The notes beneath the pieces were generated by a model. That model was not told the DNA's origin. It saw only the letters and a program-made list of their open reading frames with translations, and ran no database searches. A stretch of DNA of 64,000 bases from Actinopolyspora mzabensis (GTDB lineage Bacteria; Actinomycetota; Actinomycetes; Mycobacteriales; Pseudonocardiaceae): positions 1 through 64,000 of the forward strand of contig NZ_FNFM01000013.1 in the NCBI RefSeq assembly GCF_900101095.1. Reading direction: 5' to 3'. Positions 47,306-58,522 of the stretch are shown one piece after another; the first letter of the stretch is position 1; each line of letters begins with the position of its first letter. The translations under genes and the position numbers were made by a program.

Positions 47306-48623
47306 ACTCGCCCCGGACGATCTCAAGAATCGCGTCGCCGTTGAGCTGGAGCGGACCAGGCAGCGCAGCATCTCCCTCACCGACGCGGTCGACGACGACG
47401 ATCTCGTCGCGCAGCACTCCCCGTTGATGTCGCCACTGGTCTGGGACCTGGCCCACGTCGGCAGCCAGGAGGAGCTCTGGCTGGTGCGGGACGTCGGTGG
47501 ACGCCCCGCACTGCGCCCCGACATCGACGATCTCTACGACGCCTTCCAGCACTCGCGGTGTGATCGCCCCCAACTGCCACTGCTCGGTCCCGGCGAGTCA
47601 CGCGACTACATCGCGACCGTCCGCGACAAGGCCCAGGACGTGCTGCACCGGGTGCGTCTGGAGGGCGGACGTCTGGTGGAACGGGCCTTCGCCTTCGGCA
47701 TGATCGTGCAGCACGAGCAGCAGCACGACGAGACCATGCTGGCCACTCACCAGTTACGACGCGGCGAGCCCGTGCTGCACGCTCCGGAACCACCCTCGAT
47801 GGCCGAAACCCCGCTGCCGTCGACGGAAGTGTTCGTCCCGGCGGGCGGCTTCACGATGGGAACGTCCACCGAGCCCTGGGCGCTGGACAACGAACGCCCC
47901 GCCCACCCCGTGCACGTGGCCGACTTCTGCATCGACACCCACCCGGTCACCAACGCGGACTTCTTCCGTTTCATCGAAAGCGGCGGGTACCAGCAGTCCC
48001 GCTGGTGGAGCGAGGCGGGGTGGCGACACCGCGAACACGCACGACTGAGCGCCCCACTGTTCTGGCGCCGCAGTGGGGACACCTGGTGGCGCCGCCGGTT
48101 CGGCCGGATCGAGCCGGTTCCGCCCGACGAGCCCGTGGTGCACGTCAGCTTCCACGAGGCGCAGGCCTACGCCAACTGGGCGGGCAAGCGGCTTCCCACC
48201 GAAGCGGAATGGGAGAAGGCGGCTCGGTTCGATCCCGCCACGGGGAAGTCCATGCGCTATCCGTGGGGTGACTCCGAACCCACTCCCGAACGGGCGAACC
48301 TGGGCCAGCGGCACCTGCGTCCCGCCCCGGCGGGTGCCTATGCCGCCGGGCGGGCGCCGTGCGGCGCCGGGCAGCTGATCGGTGACGTCTGGGAGTGGAC
48401 GTCCTCCGATTTCGCCGCCTACCCGGGTTTCGAGGCCTTTCCCTACCGCGAGTACTCGGAGGTCTTCTTCGGTACGTCGCAGAAGGTGCTGCGCGGCGGA
48501 TCGTTCGGAACCGACGCCGCGGCCTGCAGGGCAACCTTCCGTAACTGGGACTTTCCGATCCGGCGGCAGATCTTCGCCGGATTCCGCTGTGCACGCACCC
48601 CTTCGCGGGCCGAACTCGACTGA
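47277..48623 (+). CDS. egtB: EgtB, hercynine oxygenase (sulfoxide synthase)
   Basis: A 448-residue non-haem iron enzyme that joins gamma-glutamylcysteine to hercynine with O2. The N-terminal DinB-like domain supplies the three iron histidines (WDLAHVGSQEELW; QHEQQHDE). The C-terminal FGE-sulfatase domain has VPAGGFTMGTSTEP, GKRLPTEAEWEKA and ends in RNWDFPIRRQIFAGFRCAR, which includes the substrate-binding Arg/Asp region. GTG 47277 with AGGAGGACGAC overlaps egtA by 29 nt, indicating coupling. Confidence 0.96.
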   Translation: MSTIGPESAELAPDDLKNRVAVELERTRQRSISLTDAVDDDDLVAQHSPLMSPLVWDLAHVGSQEELWLVRDVGGRPALRPDIDDLYDAFQHSRCDRPQLPLLGPGESRDYIATVRDKAQDVLHRVRLEGGRLVERAFAFGMIVQHEQQHDETMLATHQLRRGEPVLHAPEPPSMAETPLPSTEVFVPAGGFTMGTSTEPWALDNERPAHPVHVADFCIDTHPVTNADFFRFIESGGYQQSRWWSEAGWRHREHARLSAPLFWRRSGDTWWRRRFGRIEPVPPDEPVVHVSFHEAQAYANWAGKRLPTEAEWEKAARFDPATGKSMRYPWGDSEPTPERANLGQRHLRPAPAGAYAAGRAPCGAGQLIGDVWEWTSSDFAAYPGFEAFPYREYSEVFFGTSQKVLRGGSFGTDAAACRATFRNWDFPIRRQIFAGFRCARTPSRAELD

Positions 48624-48635
48624 GCGGACGTGGCC

Positions 48636-49460
48636 ATGTGCAGACATGTCGGATATTTGGGCCCGCCGGTGGGATTGGACGAGCTGCTACTGCGTCCGTC
48701 CCACGGCCTGCTCGAACAAACCTGGGCGCCGAACGACATGCGTCTGGGAGGAACAATCAATGTGGACGGTTTCGGGGTCGGTTGGTACCGCGCCGACCGT
48801 GCCGAGCCCAGTAGGTATCGCGCAGTGGGGCCGATGTGGGCGGACGAGAACTTCGCCGCCCTGGCTCCCGAGGTGTCGGCGGAAACCCTGGTCGGCGCCA
48901 TTCGATCCGCCACCAGGTCGACCTCGGCCGAGCGGACGGCCTGCGCTCCGTTCCGAGCGGGGCGTTGGCTGTTCAGCCACAACGGATCCGTGCCCGGTTG
49001 GCCGGATGCGCTGGCCGAACTGGCCGAAAAGCTCGACCCGGTGCGGTTGCTGGCATCGGAAGCACCCGTGGACTCCGCGACCGTCTGGGCGTTGTTGTCG
49101 CATCGGCTCTTCGAAGGACAGTCCCCCGCCGACGCGGTTCGCGACACGCTGGTCGAAGTGGTCCGTGCCGTTCCCGACGCGCGGATGAACATGCTGCTCT
49201 CCGACGGGAACCTGTTGATCGCAACCACCTGGACGCACTCGCTGTCGGTGTGCCGGACCGACCGCGCGGTGGTCATCGCGTCCGAACCCTTCGAACTACC
49301 AGCCGTCGCCCGCGACCAGCGCGATGGTTCGGTGCGGGAGGAATCGTCGTGGCATGCCGTGCCGGACGGTCACCTCGTCGTGGCCGACCGCGAGGAGACC
49401 TCGCTGACTCCGTTGCCGGACATCGAACTGCGAGACAGCCCGACCCCCGAGAGCAGGTAA
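48636..49460 (+). CDS. egtC: EgtC, gamma-glutamyl hercynylcysteine sulfoxide amidohydrolase
   Basis: A 274-residue Ntn-type class II glutamine amidotransferase that removes glutamate from the EgtB product. The nucleophile must be an N-terminal cysteine after Met removal: ATG 48636 gives M-C-R-H-V-G-Y, which decides the start against an upstream GTG at 48630 that would bury the cysteine. INVDGFGVGWYR and FSHNGSVPGWPDAL are conserved active-site strands. It lies 12 nt after egtB and 4 nt before egtD. Confidence 0.95.
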   Translation: MCRHVGYLGPPVGLDELLLRPSHGLLEQTWAPNDMRLGGTINVDGFGVGWYRADRAEPSRYRAVGPMWADENFAALAPEVSAETLVGAIRSATRSTSAERTACAPFRAGRWLFSHNGSVPGWPDALAELAEKLDPVRLLASEAPVDSATVWALLSHRLFEGQSPADAVRDTLVEVVRAVPDARMNMLLSDGNLLIATTWTHSLSVCRTDRAVVIASEPFELPAVARDQRDGSVREESSWHAVPDGHLVVADREETSLTPLPDIELRDSPTPESR

Positions 49461-49464
49461 CCGG

Positions 49465-50436
49465 ATGCGCGCCGTCGAACTGATCAACCACCGTTCCGAG
49501 GCCGATGTGGCTCGCGAACTACGCGCCGACGCCAGGGACGGACTCACCGCCGACCCGAAACGCTTACCGCCGAAGTGGTTCTACGACGCCCACGGCAGTG
49601 AGCTCTTCGAACGCATCACCGAGCTCCCGGAGTACTACCAGACCAGGGCCGAGTACGAGATCCTCGAGACGCACGCGCTGGACATCGTGGAGCGCACGGG
49701 TGTGGACACCCTCGTCGAACTCGGTTCCGGATCCTCCTACAAGACCAGGCTGCTGCTCGACGCGATGCGCAAGAACGAGAAACTGCGGCGCTTCGTTCCG
49801 CTCGACGTCTCGGCCTCCGCCCTGCGCGGCGCGCTGGAAGCCATCGCGGCGGACTATCCGGAACCGGCGCTGTACGGGATCGTGGGGGATTTCGACACCG
49901 CACTGGCGGCACTGCCGGAGGAGGGCACGCGGTTGGTCGCGTTGCTCGGCGGGACGATCGGAAACATGCGTGCTCGGCAGCGGGTACGGTTCCTGCGCAC
50001 CGTTCGGGAAGCGTTGGCGGCGGGGGAGTGGCTGCTGCTCGGGACCGACCTCGTCAAGGATCCCGCGCGGCTGCAGCGTGCCTACGACGACAACGCCGGG
50101 ATCACCGCCGAGTTCAACCGCAACGTGTTGCACGTGCTCAATCGCGAGCTCGACGCGGATTTCCCGGTGAGCGAGTTCGAACACGTCGCCGACTGGAACG
50201 GAGAACGAGAACGGATCGAGATCGGACTGCGTGCTCCCCGCGCCATGCGGGTGCGGCTGGCCGAACTGGACTCCACGATCGAGCTGGCCGCCGGTGAAGT
50301 GATCGAGACCGAGATCTCGGCGAAGTTCCGGAGGGAACGTGTCGCCTCCGAACTGGCCGAAGGGGGGTTCGAACCGGTCGAGTGGTGGACCGATCGAGCC
50401 GGGGACTTCGCGGTGTCGTTGGCCCGGAGCCGTTGA
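49465..50436 (+). CDS. egtD: EgtD, histidine N-alpha-methyltransferase
   Basis: A 323-residue SAM-dependent enzyme that trimethylates histidine to hercynine. KWFYDAHGSELFERITELPE near residue 37, the SAM motif LVELGSGSSYKTRLLLDA near 85 and LVALLGGTIGNM near 155 are typical. ATG 49465 follows AGCAGG. It uses three SAM per product and so loads the SAH/methyl cycle served by ahcY and metF. The usual fifth gene, egtE (PLP lyase), is not present next to it. Confidence 0.96.
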   Translation: MRAVELINHRSEADVARELRADARDGLTADPKRLPPKWFYDAHGSELFERITELPEYYQTRAEYEILETHALDIVERTGVDTLVELGSGSSYKTRLLLDAMRKNEKLRRFVPLDVSASALRGALEAIAADYPEPALYGIVGDFDTALAALPEEGTRLVALLGGTIGNMRARQRVRFLRTVREALAAGEWLLLGTDLVKDPARLQRAYDDNAGITAEFNRNVLHVLNRELDADFPVSEFEHVADWNGERERIEIGLRAPRAMRVRLAELDSTIELAAGEVIETEISAKFRRERVASELAEGGFEPVEWWTDRAGDFAVSLARSR

Positions 50437-50479
50437 GGACGTCGCTTCGGCGCGTTCCGTCCTGTGGTCCAGCCCGGTT

Positions 50480-50770
50480 TCACTCGGCCGGTCCGCCCGG
50501 TGTCCCGGAATCGGGTGGCAGCCCGGGCGCGATACTCGCCGCGGCTTCCTGCGGTGACGAGGTGAGCATCAGACACGGCAGGCAGGGCATGCCCGCGGGA
50601 CGGTCCGCCGTCTCGGCCACCGTGTCCGGGATGCGCAGTCCACAGTGGGTTGACCAGTGTTCCGGAAGTTCGCCGTGCCCCGTCGCGTCGTCGAGGGTGC
50701 AGAGATGGACCTGTCGCTGCGATTCACCCACGAGCCCCGCACGGTACCGAACGGCTATCGTTCTGCTCAT
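50480..50770 (-). CDS. small four-cysteine protein, probable zinc binder
   Basis: A 96-residue protein with four cysteines arranged as HLC, THCG and MPCLPC in its middle part, a pattern suited to one zinc ion. The C-terminal tail is proline- and glycine-rich. ATG 50770 overlaps the stop of the preceding small gene by four nucleotides (ATGA), so the pair is translated together. Similar small CxxC proteins occur in pairs in Pseudonocardiales; function unknown. It sits tail to tail with egtD. Confidence 0.7.
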   Translation of the reverse strand: MSRTIAVRYRAGLVGESQRQVHLCTLDDATGHGELPEHWSTHCGLRIPDTVAETADRPAGMPCLPCLMLTSSPQEAAASIAPGLPPDSGTPGGPAE

Positions 50771-50988
50771 GCGGTCGCTCCGACACGTTCCTTGGCCACG
50801 TCCATGCACGCGTCGCAGGTGGGCCACAGCCAGTTGAGCTCGTTCGACGCTGCCGCCACGACCCGCTTTCCGCACAACGTGTCGAGTCTTTCCCCTTCGT
50901 CGTGCTGCTTGCCTCCGGGGAGGGGGCCTGCGATGGCGTGTCGCTGTTTCTCGGCGGGTTGCCAGTGATGTTTGAGTTCACTTGTCAT
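50767..50988 (-). CDS. small CxxC protein, probable zinc binder
   Basis: A 73-residue protein with KHHWQPAEKQRHAIAGPLPG at the N-terminus and DTLCGKRV then LWPTCDACMD, three cysteines and nearby histidines that could bind zinc. ATG 50988 follows GGAGGTGTGATC, a near-perfect binding site, so it should be well expressed. It is coupled to the 96-residue protein by a 4-nt overlap. Proteins of this kind are sometimes simply labelled zinc finger protein in Pseudonocardiales; role unknown. Confidence 0.75.
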   Translation of the reverse strand: MTSELKHHWQPAEKQRHAIAGPLPGGKQHDEGERLDTLCGKRVVAAASNELNWLWPTCDACMDVAKERVGATA

Positions 50989-51138
50989 GATCACACCTCC
51001 ATGACGGGAGACGCGCGAGCCCGCTGAGGGTGATGCACGTGGACGTATACTGTGACCGTTTTCACCCGTCGGAATGAGCCGGGATTCCGAAGACGGAGGC
51101 TCCCCGTGTGATCCTAGTCCTTCTCGAAAGAGCTCGAC

Positions 51139-51169
51139 GCCGTGGGGCCGTCCGAGACGGGCCCACGGC
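51139..51169 (-). terminator. hairpin terminator after aconitase
   Basis: 14-bp stem with one mismatch (51139-51152 with 51156-51169), triloop, 25 nt past the acn stop on the minus strand. Confidence 0.7.
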
Positions 51170-51193
51170 GCCGAGGGTGAACTCCACGAGCCG

Positions 51194-54001
<2,808 letters not shown>

Positions 54002-54110
54002 GTTCCACTCCATCTCGTGACGGGCGTGCGCAAGTTCGGGAACGGCACGGGTCCGGAAAAGTCTCGCGCACTTCGGTGTTGCGTGCGCGCGGACCCTTGC
54101 TTCAGTTTAA

Positions 54111-54140
54111 ACAGTACGCTTGTCCTGTATTCGTGCTCAA
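54111..54140 (-). promoter_or_regulatory. acn promoter with AcnR-like operator
   Basis: Minus strand: TTGAGC (54140-54135), 18-nt spacer, TACTGT (54116-54111). Overlapping the -10, the plus strand reads CAGTACGCTTGTCCTG (54112-54127), which differs at two positions from the corynebacterial AcnR site CAGNACNNNCGTACTG as I recall it. Binding there would block RNA polymerase. Confidence 0.65.
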
Positions 54141-54277
54141 GGCAGGGTCAGGCGAAATCGAGCCCGGAATGTGGCCGTGCGCGTAATCTCGCGATTTTTG
54201 CCCGGGCGAGTGGTGTGGCCGGCGCGTCCCTTCGAGATGTCCGAGACATGTGCCGTACGCCACGGGGGCGTTCGGCC

Positions 54278-54406
54278 TCAGGAGTCGTCGTCCGCGTCGT
54301 CCTCGGTGCTGGGCAGTTCCGCGAGCTGCGCGCGCAACCTGCGGGACCACTCCAGGTCCCGGGCGAACGTCGCGTCGTAGTGGTCGATACCGTGAGGCGA
54401 ATTCAT
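54278..54406 (-). CDS. possible small acidic protein
   Basis: A 42-residue frame, ATG 54406, reading DHYDATFARDLEWSRRLRAQ and ending in an acidic tail (STEDDADDDS). The amphipathic, charged helix looks protein-like, but no binding site is evident and no family is recognised. It lies in the 690-nt non-coding stretch between acn and the zinc dehydrogenase. Confidence 0.35.
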   Translation of the reverse strand: MNSPHGIDHYDATFARDLEWSRRLRAQLAELPSTEDDADDDS

Positions 54407-54701
54407 ACAGTCACTATTTCGATTCGTTTCGTGGTTGCTTTCACTCTTGGGAGGGTGTGCCGCAGGTGTCCTTCTGACGTTGCGTACACGAAGTGCCGGG
54501 TCGAGGTTACCGGCGCACACTGGTGGGTAGACACCTGACGTGCGAATACTCATGGATGCGGTGTCGAGCGAAGGAGCTTTTCCCGCCGAGCGGCAGCAGG
54601 ACGGTCAACAGTGACCCTCCCGAGCGGGCCGCGTTCGTCCGGCACCGCAACCCAGTGATCCGTACGGCATCGGCCTCTCGATGACGGAAGGTGGGTCGAC
54701 A

Positions 54702-55835
54702 ATGAAGGCGGTCGTTTATCAGGAACCCTTCTCGGTGGATATCTCCGAGGTGGCTGATCCCCGTATCGAACACCCCAATGACGTACTCGTCCGAGTGACC
54801 TCCACCGCTATCTGCGGCTCGGACCTGCACATGTACGAGGGCCGCACCGCGGCCGAACCGGGCATCGTGTTCGGCCACGAGAACATGGGCATCATCGAGG
54901 ACATCGGCAGCGGGGTCACCTCACTGCAGCGTGGTGATCGCGTGGTCATGCCGTTCAACGTCGCCTGCGGATTCTGCCGAAACTGCATGGAGGGCAACAC
55001 CGCGTTCTGCCTCACGGTCAACCCCGGTTTCGCCGGGGGCGCCTACGGCTACGTGTCGATGGGGCCCTACACCGGCGGGCAGGCCGAGTACCTGCGTGTT
55101 CCCTACGCCGACTTCAACTGCCTGAAACTGCCTGCCAACGGGGAACACGAGATCGACTTCGTACTGTTGGCCGACATCTTCCCGACCGGCTACCACGGCT
55201 GTGAACTGGCACAGGTCATTCCCGGGGACAGCGTGGCGGTCTACGGTGCGGGCCCGGTGGGGCTGATGGCTGCCTACTCGGCTCTGTTGCGCGGCGCTTC
55301 CCGCGTGTTCGTGGTGGACCGCATTCCCGAACGGCTCACCAAGGCCAGCGAGATCGGTGCGATACCGGTGGACTTCAGTCGTGGCGATCCGGTCGAACTG
55401 ATCAAGGACCAGACGGAGGGATCCGGAGCCGACAAGGGGGTGGACGCCGTCGGATACCAGGCGCAGGTCGCCGACGCCTCCAGGGAAGAGCCCGCGACGG
55501 TGCTCAACTCGTTGATCGAGAGCGTCCGTCCGACAGGGCGCCTCGGTGTCCCGGGCCTCTACGTTCCCTCCGATCCCGGTGGCCCGACCGAGAACGCCAG
55601 GCAGGGCATGCTCTCGGTCGAGATGGGACGCATGTTCGAGAAGGGCCAGGTCATGGGGACCGGGCAGTGCAATGTCAAACGCTACAATCGTCAGTTGCGT
55701 GACCTGATCATCGCCGAGCGGGCGAAGCCCAGCTTCGTGGTTTCCCACGAACTGTCACTCCGGGAGGCTCCCGGCGCCTACACCAAGTTCGACCAGCGCA
55801 TCGAGGGCTACACCAAGGTCGTGCTGCATCCCTGA
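54702..55835 (+). CDS. zinc-dependent dehydrogenase, glutathione-independent formaldehyde dehydrogenase type
   Basis: A 377-residue medium-chain dehydrogenase. The catalytic-zinc region is AICGSDLHMYEG and FGHENMGIIEDIG; structural-zinc cysteines are in NVACGFCRNCMEGNTAFC; the NAD loop is VYGAGPVGLMAA near residue 183. The long insert and FDQRIEGYTKVVLHP ending fit the FdhA/dismutating formaldehyde dehydrogenase group. ATG 54702 follows GGAAGGTGGG. Betaine demethylation releases formaldehyde, so a link to osmolyte turnover is possible but inferred. Confidence 0.88.
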   Translation: MKAVVYQEPFSVDISEVADPRIEHPNDVLVRVTSTAICGSDLHMYEGRTAAEPGIVFGHENMGIIEDIGSGVTSLQRGDRVVMPFNVACGFCRNCMEGNTAFCLTVNPGFAGGAYGYVSMGPYTGGQAEYLRVPYADFNCLKLPANGEHEIDFVLLADIFPTGYHGCELAQVIPGDSVAVYGAGPVGLMAAYSALLRGASRVFVVDRIPERLTKASEIGAIPVDFSRGDPVELIKDQTEGSGADKGVDAVGYQAQVADASREEPATVLNSLIESVRPTGRLGVPGLYVPSDPGGPTENARQGMLSVEMGRMFEKGQVMGTGQCNVKRYNRQLRDLIIAERAKPSFVVSHELSLREAPGAYTKFDQRIEGYTKVVLHP

Positions 55836-56109
55836 GTGAGGCTCGCCTCCGACCCGTGCCCGGCCTCCCGGTCGGCACGGGTCTTTTCACGCACGGGAGG
55901 CGAGCCTTCGACGAGTACGCGCTGCCCTCGCCCGGATGTCTGCCGTGGGCGGCCGGAATCCTCCTGGCGGTATCGGCGTCGATACCCCTACCGCGAAATC
56001 GTGTCGAAAACCGCGTTTGGCACCACAGGTCTTGGTGATTTCGCGAGAATCCGACGGGGCGCGGTAGGGGAGCGTTCCCGTCGGTAAGGCGACACCAGGA
56101 GAATCCACG

Positions 56110-56493
56110 TTGGACAAGATCGGTGACTGGATCGACGGCCGGCTACACTGGCACGCCTACGTCGAGGCGGATGATTCCGCCGCCGAGCGCAGCGATCGGA
56201 CGAAGCGGTTGTCACGCAGCCCGGATCGTGTGCTGCACACCCCCGACGACGCCGCCGAGTGGCTGGCCGAGATGACCCGCAAACACGCTCAGCGGCGCCG
56301 AATACGGTTGCTCGGTGAACGCGCCTGGGCCGAACTCGCCGACGAGGACCAGCTCAGTCGTGATCTCGAGCGAGACCTGGAAGTGCTCTGTCACGGCCAT
56401 TCGCTCTACACCGACGTGCCGCGGGAGACCGACCGGCTGCGACTGCACGTCGAGGCGGTCGACAGCAGCGAGTGTCGCCTCACGTGCGGGTAG
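56110..56493 (+). CDS. hypothetical protein
   Basis: A 127-residue, charged protein of no family known to me. TTG 56110 follows AGGAGAATCCACG. Visible features: DWIDGRLHWHAYVEADD at the N-terminus and a helical, arginine-rich middle (AEWLAEMTRKHAQRRRIRLL). Its end overlaps the start assigned to the downstream methyltransferase by 22 nt, so they may be co-translated. Confidence 0.6.
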   Translation: MDKIGDWIDGRLHWHAYVEADDSAAERSDRTKRLSRSPDRVLHTPDDAAEWLAEMTRKHAQRRRIRLLGERAWAELADEDQLSRDLERDLEVLCHGHSLYTDVPRETDRLRLHVEAVDSSECRLTCG

Positions 56494-57416
56494 GGCCGTC
56501 CCTTCCCGCGGCCTGGAGGCAGCGATCGGTCTCGCCAACCGCCTCGAGAAGCTCGATAGAATCTCTGTTCGAACCGGCACCACCCGCTTGGGAGGACATC
56601 ATCGACGGGCAGCACCCCGAGGGCGACCTCGGCGACGACCCGGATCTGTCCAGGCCGAACCTGGCGCGGATGTACGACTACTTTCTCGGTGGCTCAGCCA
56701 ATTTCGAGATCGACCGGCGGGTCGCGGAGGAGGCGGCCGAACGCGCGCCCGCCTCGGTGACCTTCGCCGTCGAGAACCGGGCGTTCCTGCGGCGGGTGGT
56801 GCGTTACCTGCTCGACGCGGGAGTCGACCAGTTCCTCGATCTGGGCTCCGGTGTTCCCACGGCCGGCAATGTGCACGAGATAGCGCACGAGCGGGCGCCG
56901 TGGGCGCGAGTGGCCTACGTGGATCACGAGCCGGTTGCCGTGGCGCATGCCCAACGACTGCTGCGTGACTCTCCCAACGTCACGATAACCAGGGCCGACG
57001 CGCGGGACACCGCCACCGTGCTGAACGCGCCCGGGGTTTCCGGGCTGCTCGACTTCGACCGTCCGGTGGCGGTGCTCGCGGTGGCGTTGCTGCACGCCAT
57101 TCCCGACCACGACGATCCCGGAGCTATGCTCGCCGCCTACCGTGATGCCTGCTGCACGGGCAGTGCCGTGGCCGTGTCCCATCTTGCCGGAACAGCGTTC
57201 ACGTCGGATGAGCAACAGGCCGTGCGCGAACTGCTCGAGGCCACCCCCACTCCGGTAACCCTTCGTGACCGGGAAGCGATCGGTCGGCTGCTGACCGGAT
57301 ACCGGCTCGTCGACCCCGGACTGGTGCTGCTGCCCGACTGGCGCTCCGACGACGAGAATCCACCGCGCCATTCCGCGGCTCACGCCAACGGGTACGCGGG
57401 GGTCGGCTGGTGTTGA
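56472..57416 (+). CDS. SAM-dependent methyltransferase, Methyltransf_19 (DUF574) family
   Basis: A protein of up to 314 residues of an actinobacteria-specific methyltransferase family. RPNLARMYDYFLGGSANFEI near residue 50 is the family hallmark; the SAM loop is FLDLGSGVPTAGNVH near 118. Substrate unknown. GTG 56472 is the only standard in-frame start, but the residues before position 38 look unlike the family; GGGAGGAC at 56591-56598 is followed by ATC ATC GAC, so a rare ATC start near 56600 is possible. The EamA gene follows 37 nt later. Confidence 0.82.
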   Translation: MSPHVRVGPSLPAAWRQRSVSPTASRSSIESLFEPAPPAWEDIIDGQHPEGDLGDDPDLSRPNLARMYDYFLGGSANFEIDRRVAEEAAERAPASVTFAVENRAFLRRVVRYLLDAGVDQFLDLGSGVPTAGNVHEIAHERAPWARVAYVDHEPVAVAHAQRLLRDSPNVTITRADARDTATVLNAPGVSGLLDFDRPVAVLAVALLHAIPDHDDPGAMLAAYRDACCTGSAVAVSHLAGTAFTSDEQQAVRELLEATPTPVTLRDREAIGRLLTGYRLVDPGLVLLPDWRSDDENPPRHSAAHANGYAGVGWC

Positions 57417-57453
57417 TGCGGGGTGAGCGCGCGCCTGCTTCGGGAGGGCGGCG

Positions 57454-58407
57454 ATGAACGCGAGACGGTTGCGCGGCCTCGGCCTCGCCTTCGCGATCGC
57501 TTCGGCGCTGTTCTTCGGCGGGTCGGGACCGTTCGCGAAACCGTTGCTGGTCGCCGGCCTCGGTTCGCTTCAGGTCACGTGGCTGCGCCTCGCGGGGGCG
57601 GCGCTTTTGCTGTCGCCGCTGTTGTTCCGGTACCGCTCGGCGGTCCGCTCCGCCCCCGTGGCCGTCGCGGGCTACGGAGTGTTCGCCGTCGCCGGGGTGC
57701 AGGCCTGCTACTTCGGAGCCATCGCCACCATCCCGGTGGGAGTGGCACTGCTGATCGAATTCCTCGGGCCCGTCCTGGTGTTGGCGTGGGCTCGTTTCGT
57801 GCTGCGGCGCCCCGTCACTCCGATGGCGGTGCTCGGTGTGGTGCTGGCAGTGACGGGGTTGGCGTTCGTGGTGCGCGTCTGGGCAGGCGTCGCACTGCAT
57901 CCCGTCGGATTGCTACTGGGGTTGGGGGCCGCGGCGTGTCAGGCCGCGTATTTCCTGCTCTCCGAGAGCACCGCCTCGGTCAGACCCAGCGCGCTGGCGG
58001 CGTGCGGCCTCCTCGTCGGTGCTCTCGTCATGACCGTCCCTGCCCGGCCGTGGCGCATGGACTGGTCGGTGTTGACCTCACGGGTCGAGCTGGCCGGGCA
58101 CCAGCTGCCCGCGGCGTTCGCGGTGGTTTGGATCGTGCTCGTCAGCACGGTGTTCGCCTACCTCACCGGCATCGTGGCGGTGCGGGGGTTGTCCGCGCCG
58201 ATCGCGGGTGGAGTGGCCTATCTGGAACCGGTGGTGGCCACGGTGCTCGCCTGGTGGTTGCTGCACGAGACCCTGCTGCCGGTCCAGTTGTTCGGTGGTG
58301 TGCTGGTGCTGCTCGGAGCGTTCCTCGCGCAGTGGGGCGCACCTCCCCGCCCAGTGGATTCCGTCGGTGCGACTACGGAGGAAACCCTGTCGGACGGGCG
58401 GGTGTGA
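57454..58407 (+). CDS. EamA/RhaT-family DMT exporter
   Basis: A 317-residue ten-helix transporter with two EamA repeats. Helix 1 SALFFGGSGPFAKPL and the C-terminal GGVAYLEPVVATVLAWWLLHE are typical of small-metabolite exporters of the RhtA type. ATG 57454 follows GGGAGGGCGGCG. It may share a transcript with the preceding methyltransferase. Substrate unknown; amino acids or purine-like compounds are usual for the family. Confidence 0.88.
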   Translation: MNARRLRGLGLAFAIASALFFGGSGPFAKPLLVAGLGSLQVTWLRLAGAALLLSPLLFRYRSAVRSAPVAVAGYGVFAVAGVQACYFGAIATIPVGVALLIEFLGPVLVLAWARFVLRRPVTPMAVLGVVLAVTGLAFVVRVWAGVALHPVGLLLGLGAAACQAAYFLLSESTASVRPSALAACGLLVGALVMTVPARPWRMDWSVLTSRVELAGHQLPAAFAVVWIVLVSTVFAYLTGIVAVRGLSAPIAGGVAYLEPVVATVLAWWLLHETLLPVQLFGGVLVLLGAFLAQWGAPPRPVDSVGATTEETLSDGRV

Positions 58408-58522
58408 ACGGTTCCGGGAAGGGTCGTGTGCTCTCACGCAGGAACCAAGGGTGGCCGAGCGGATCCACGCCACCGAACCCGACCATCCGGCGACCTCGAC
58501 CGACGCCCGGACGGGGGCCTGA

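Noticed and set aside
48630-48635. Upstream GTG start for egtC
   Set aside because: It would place two residues before the catalytic cysteine block and prevent exposure of the N-terminal cysteine nucleophile.
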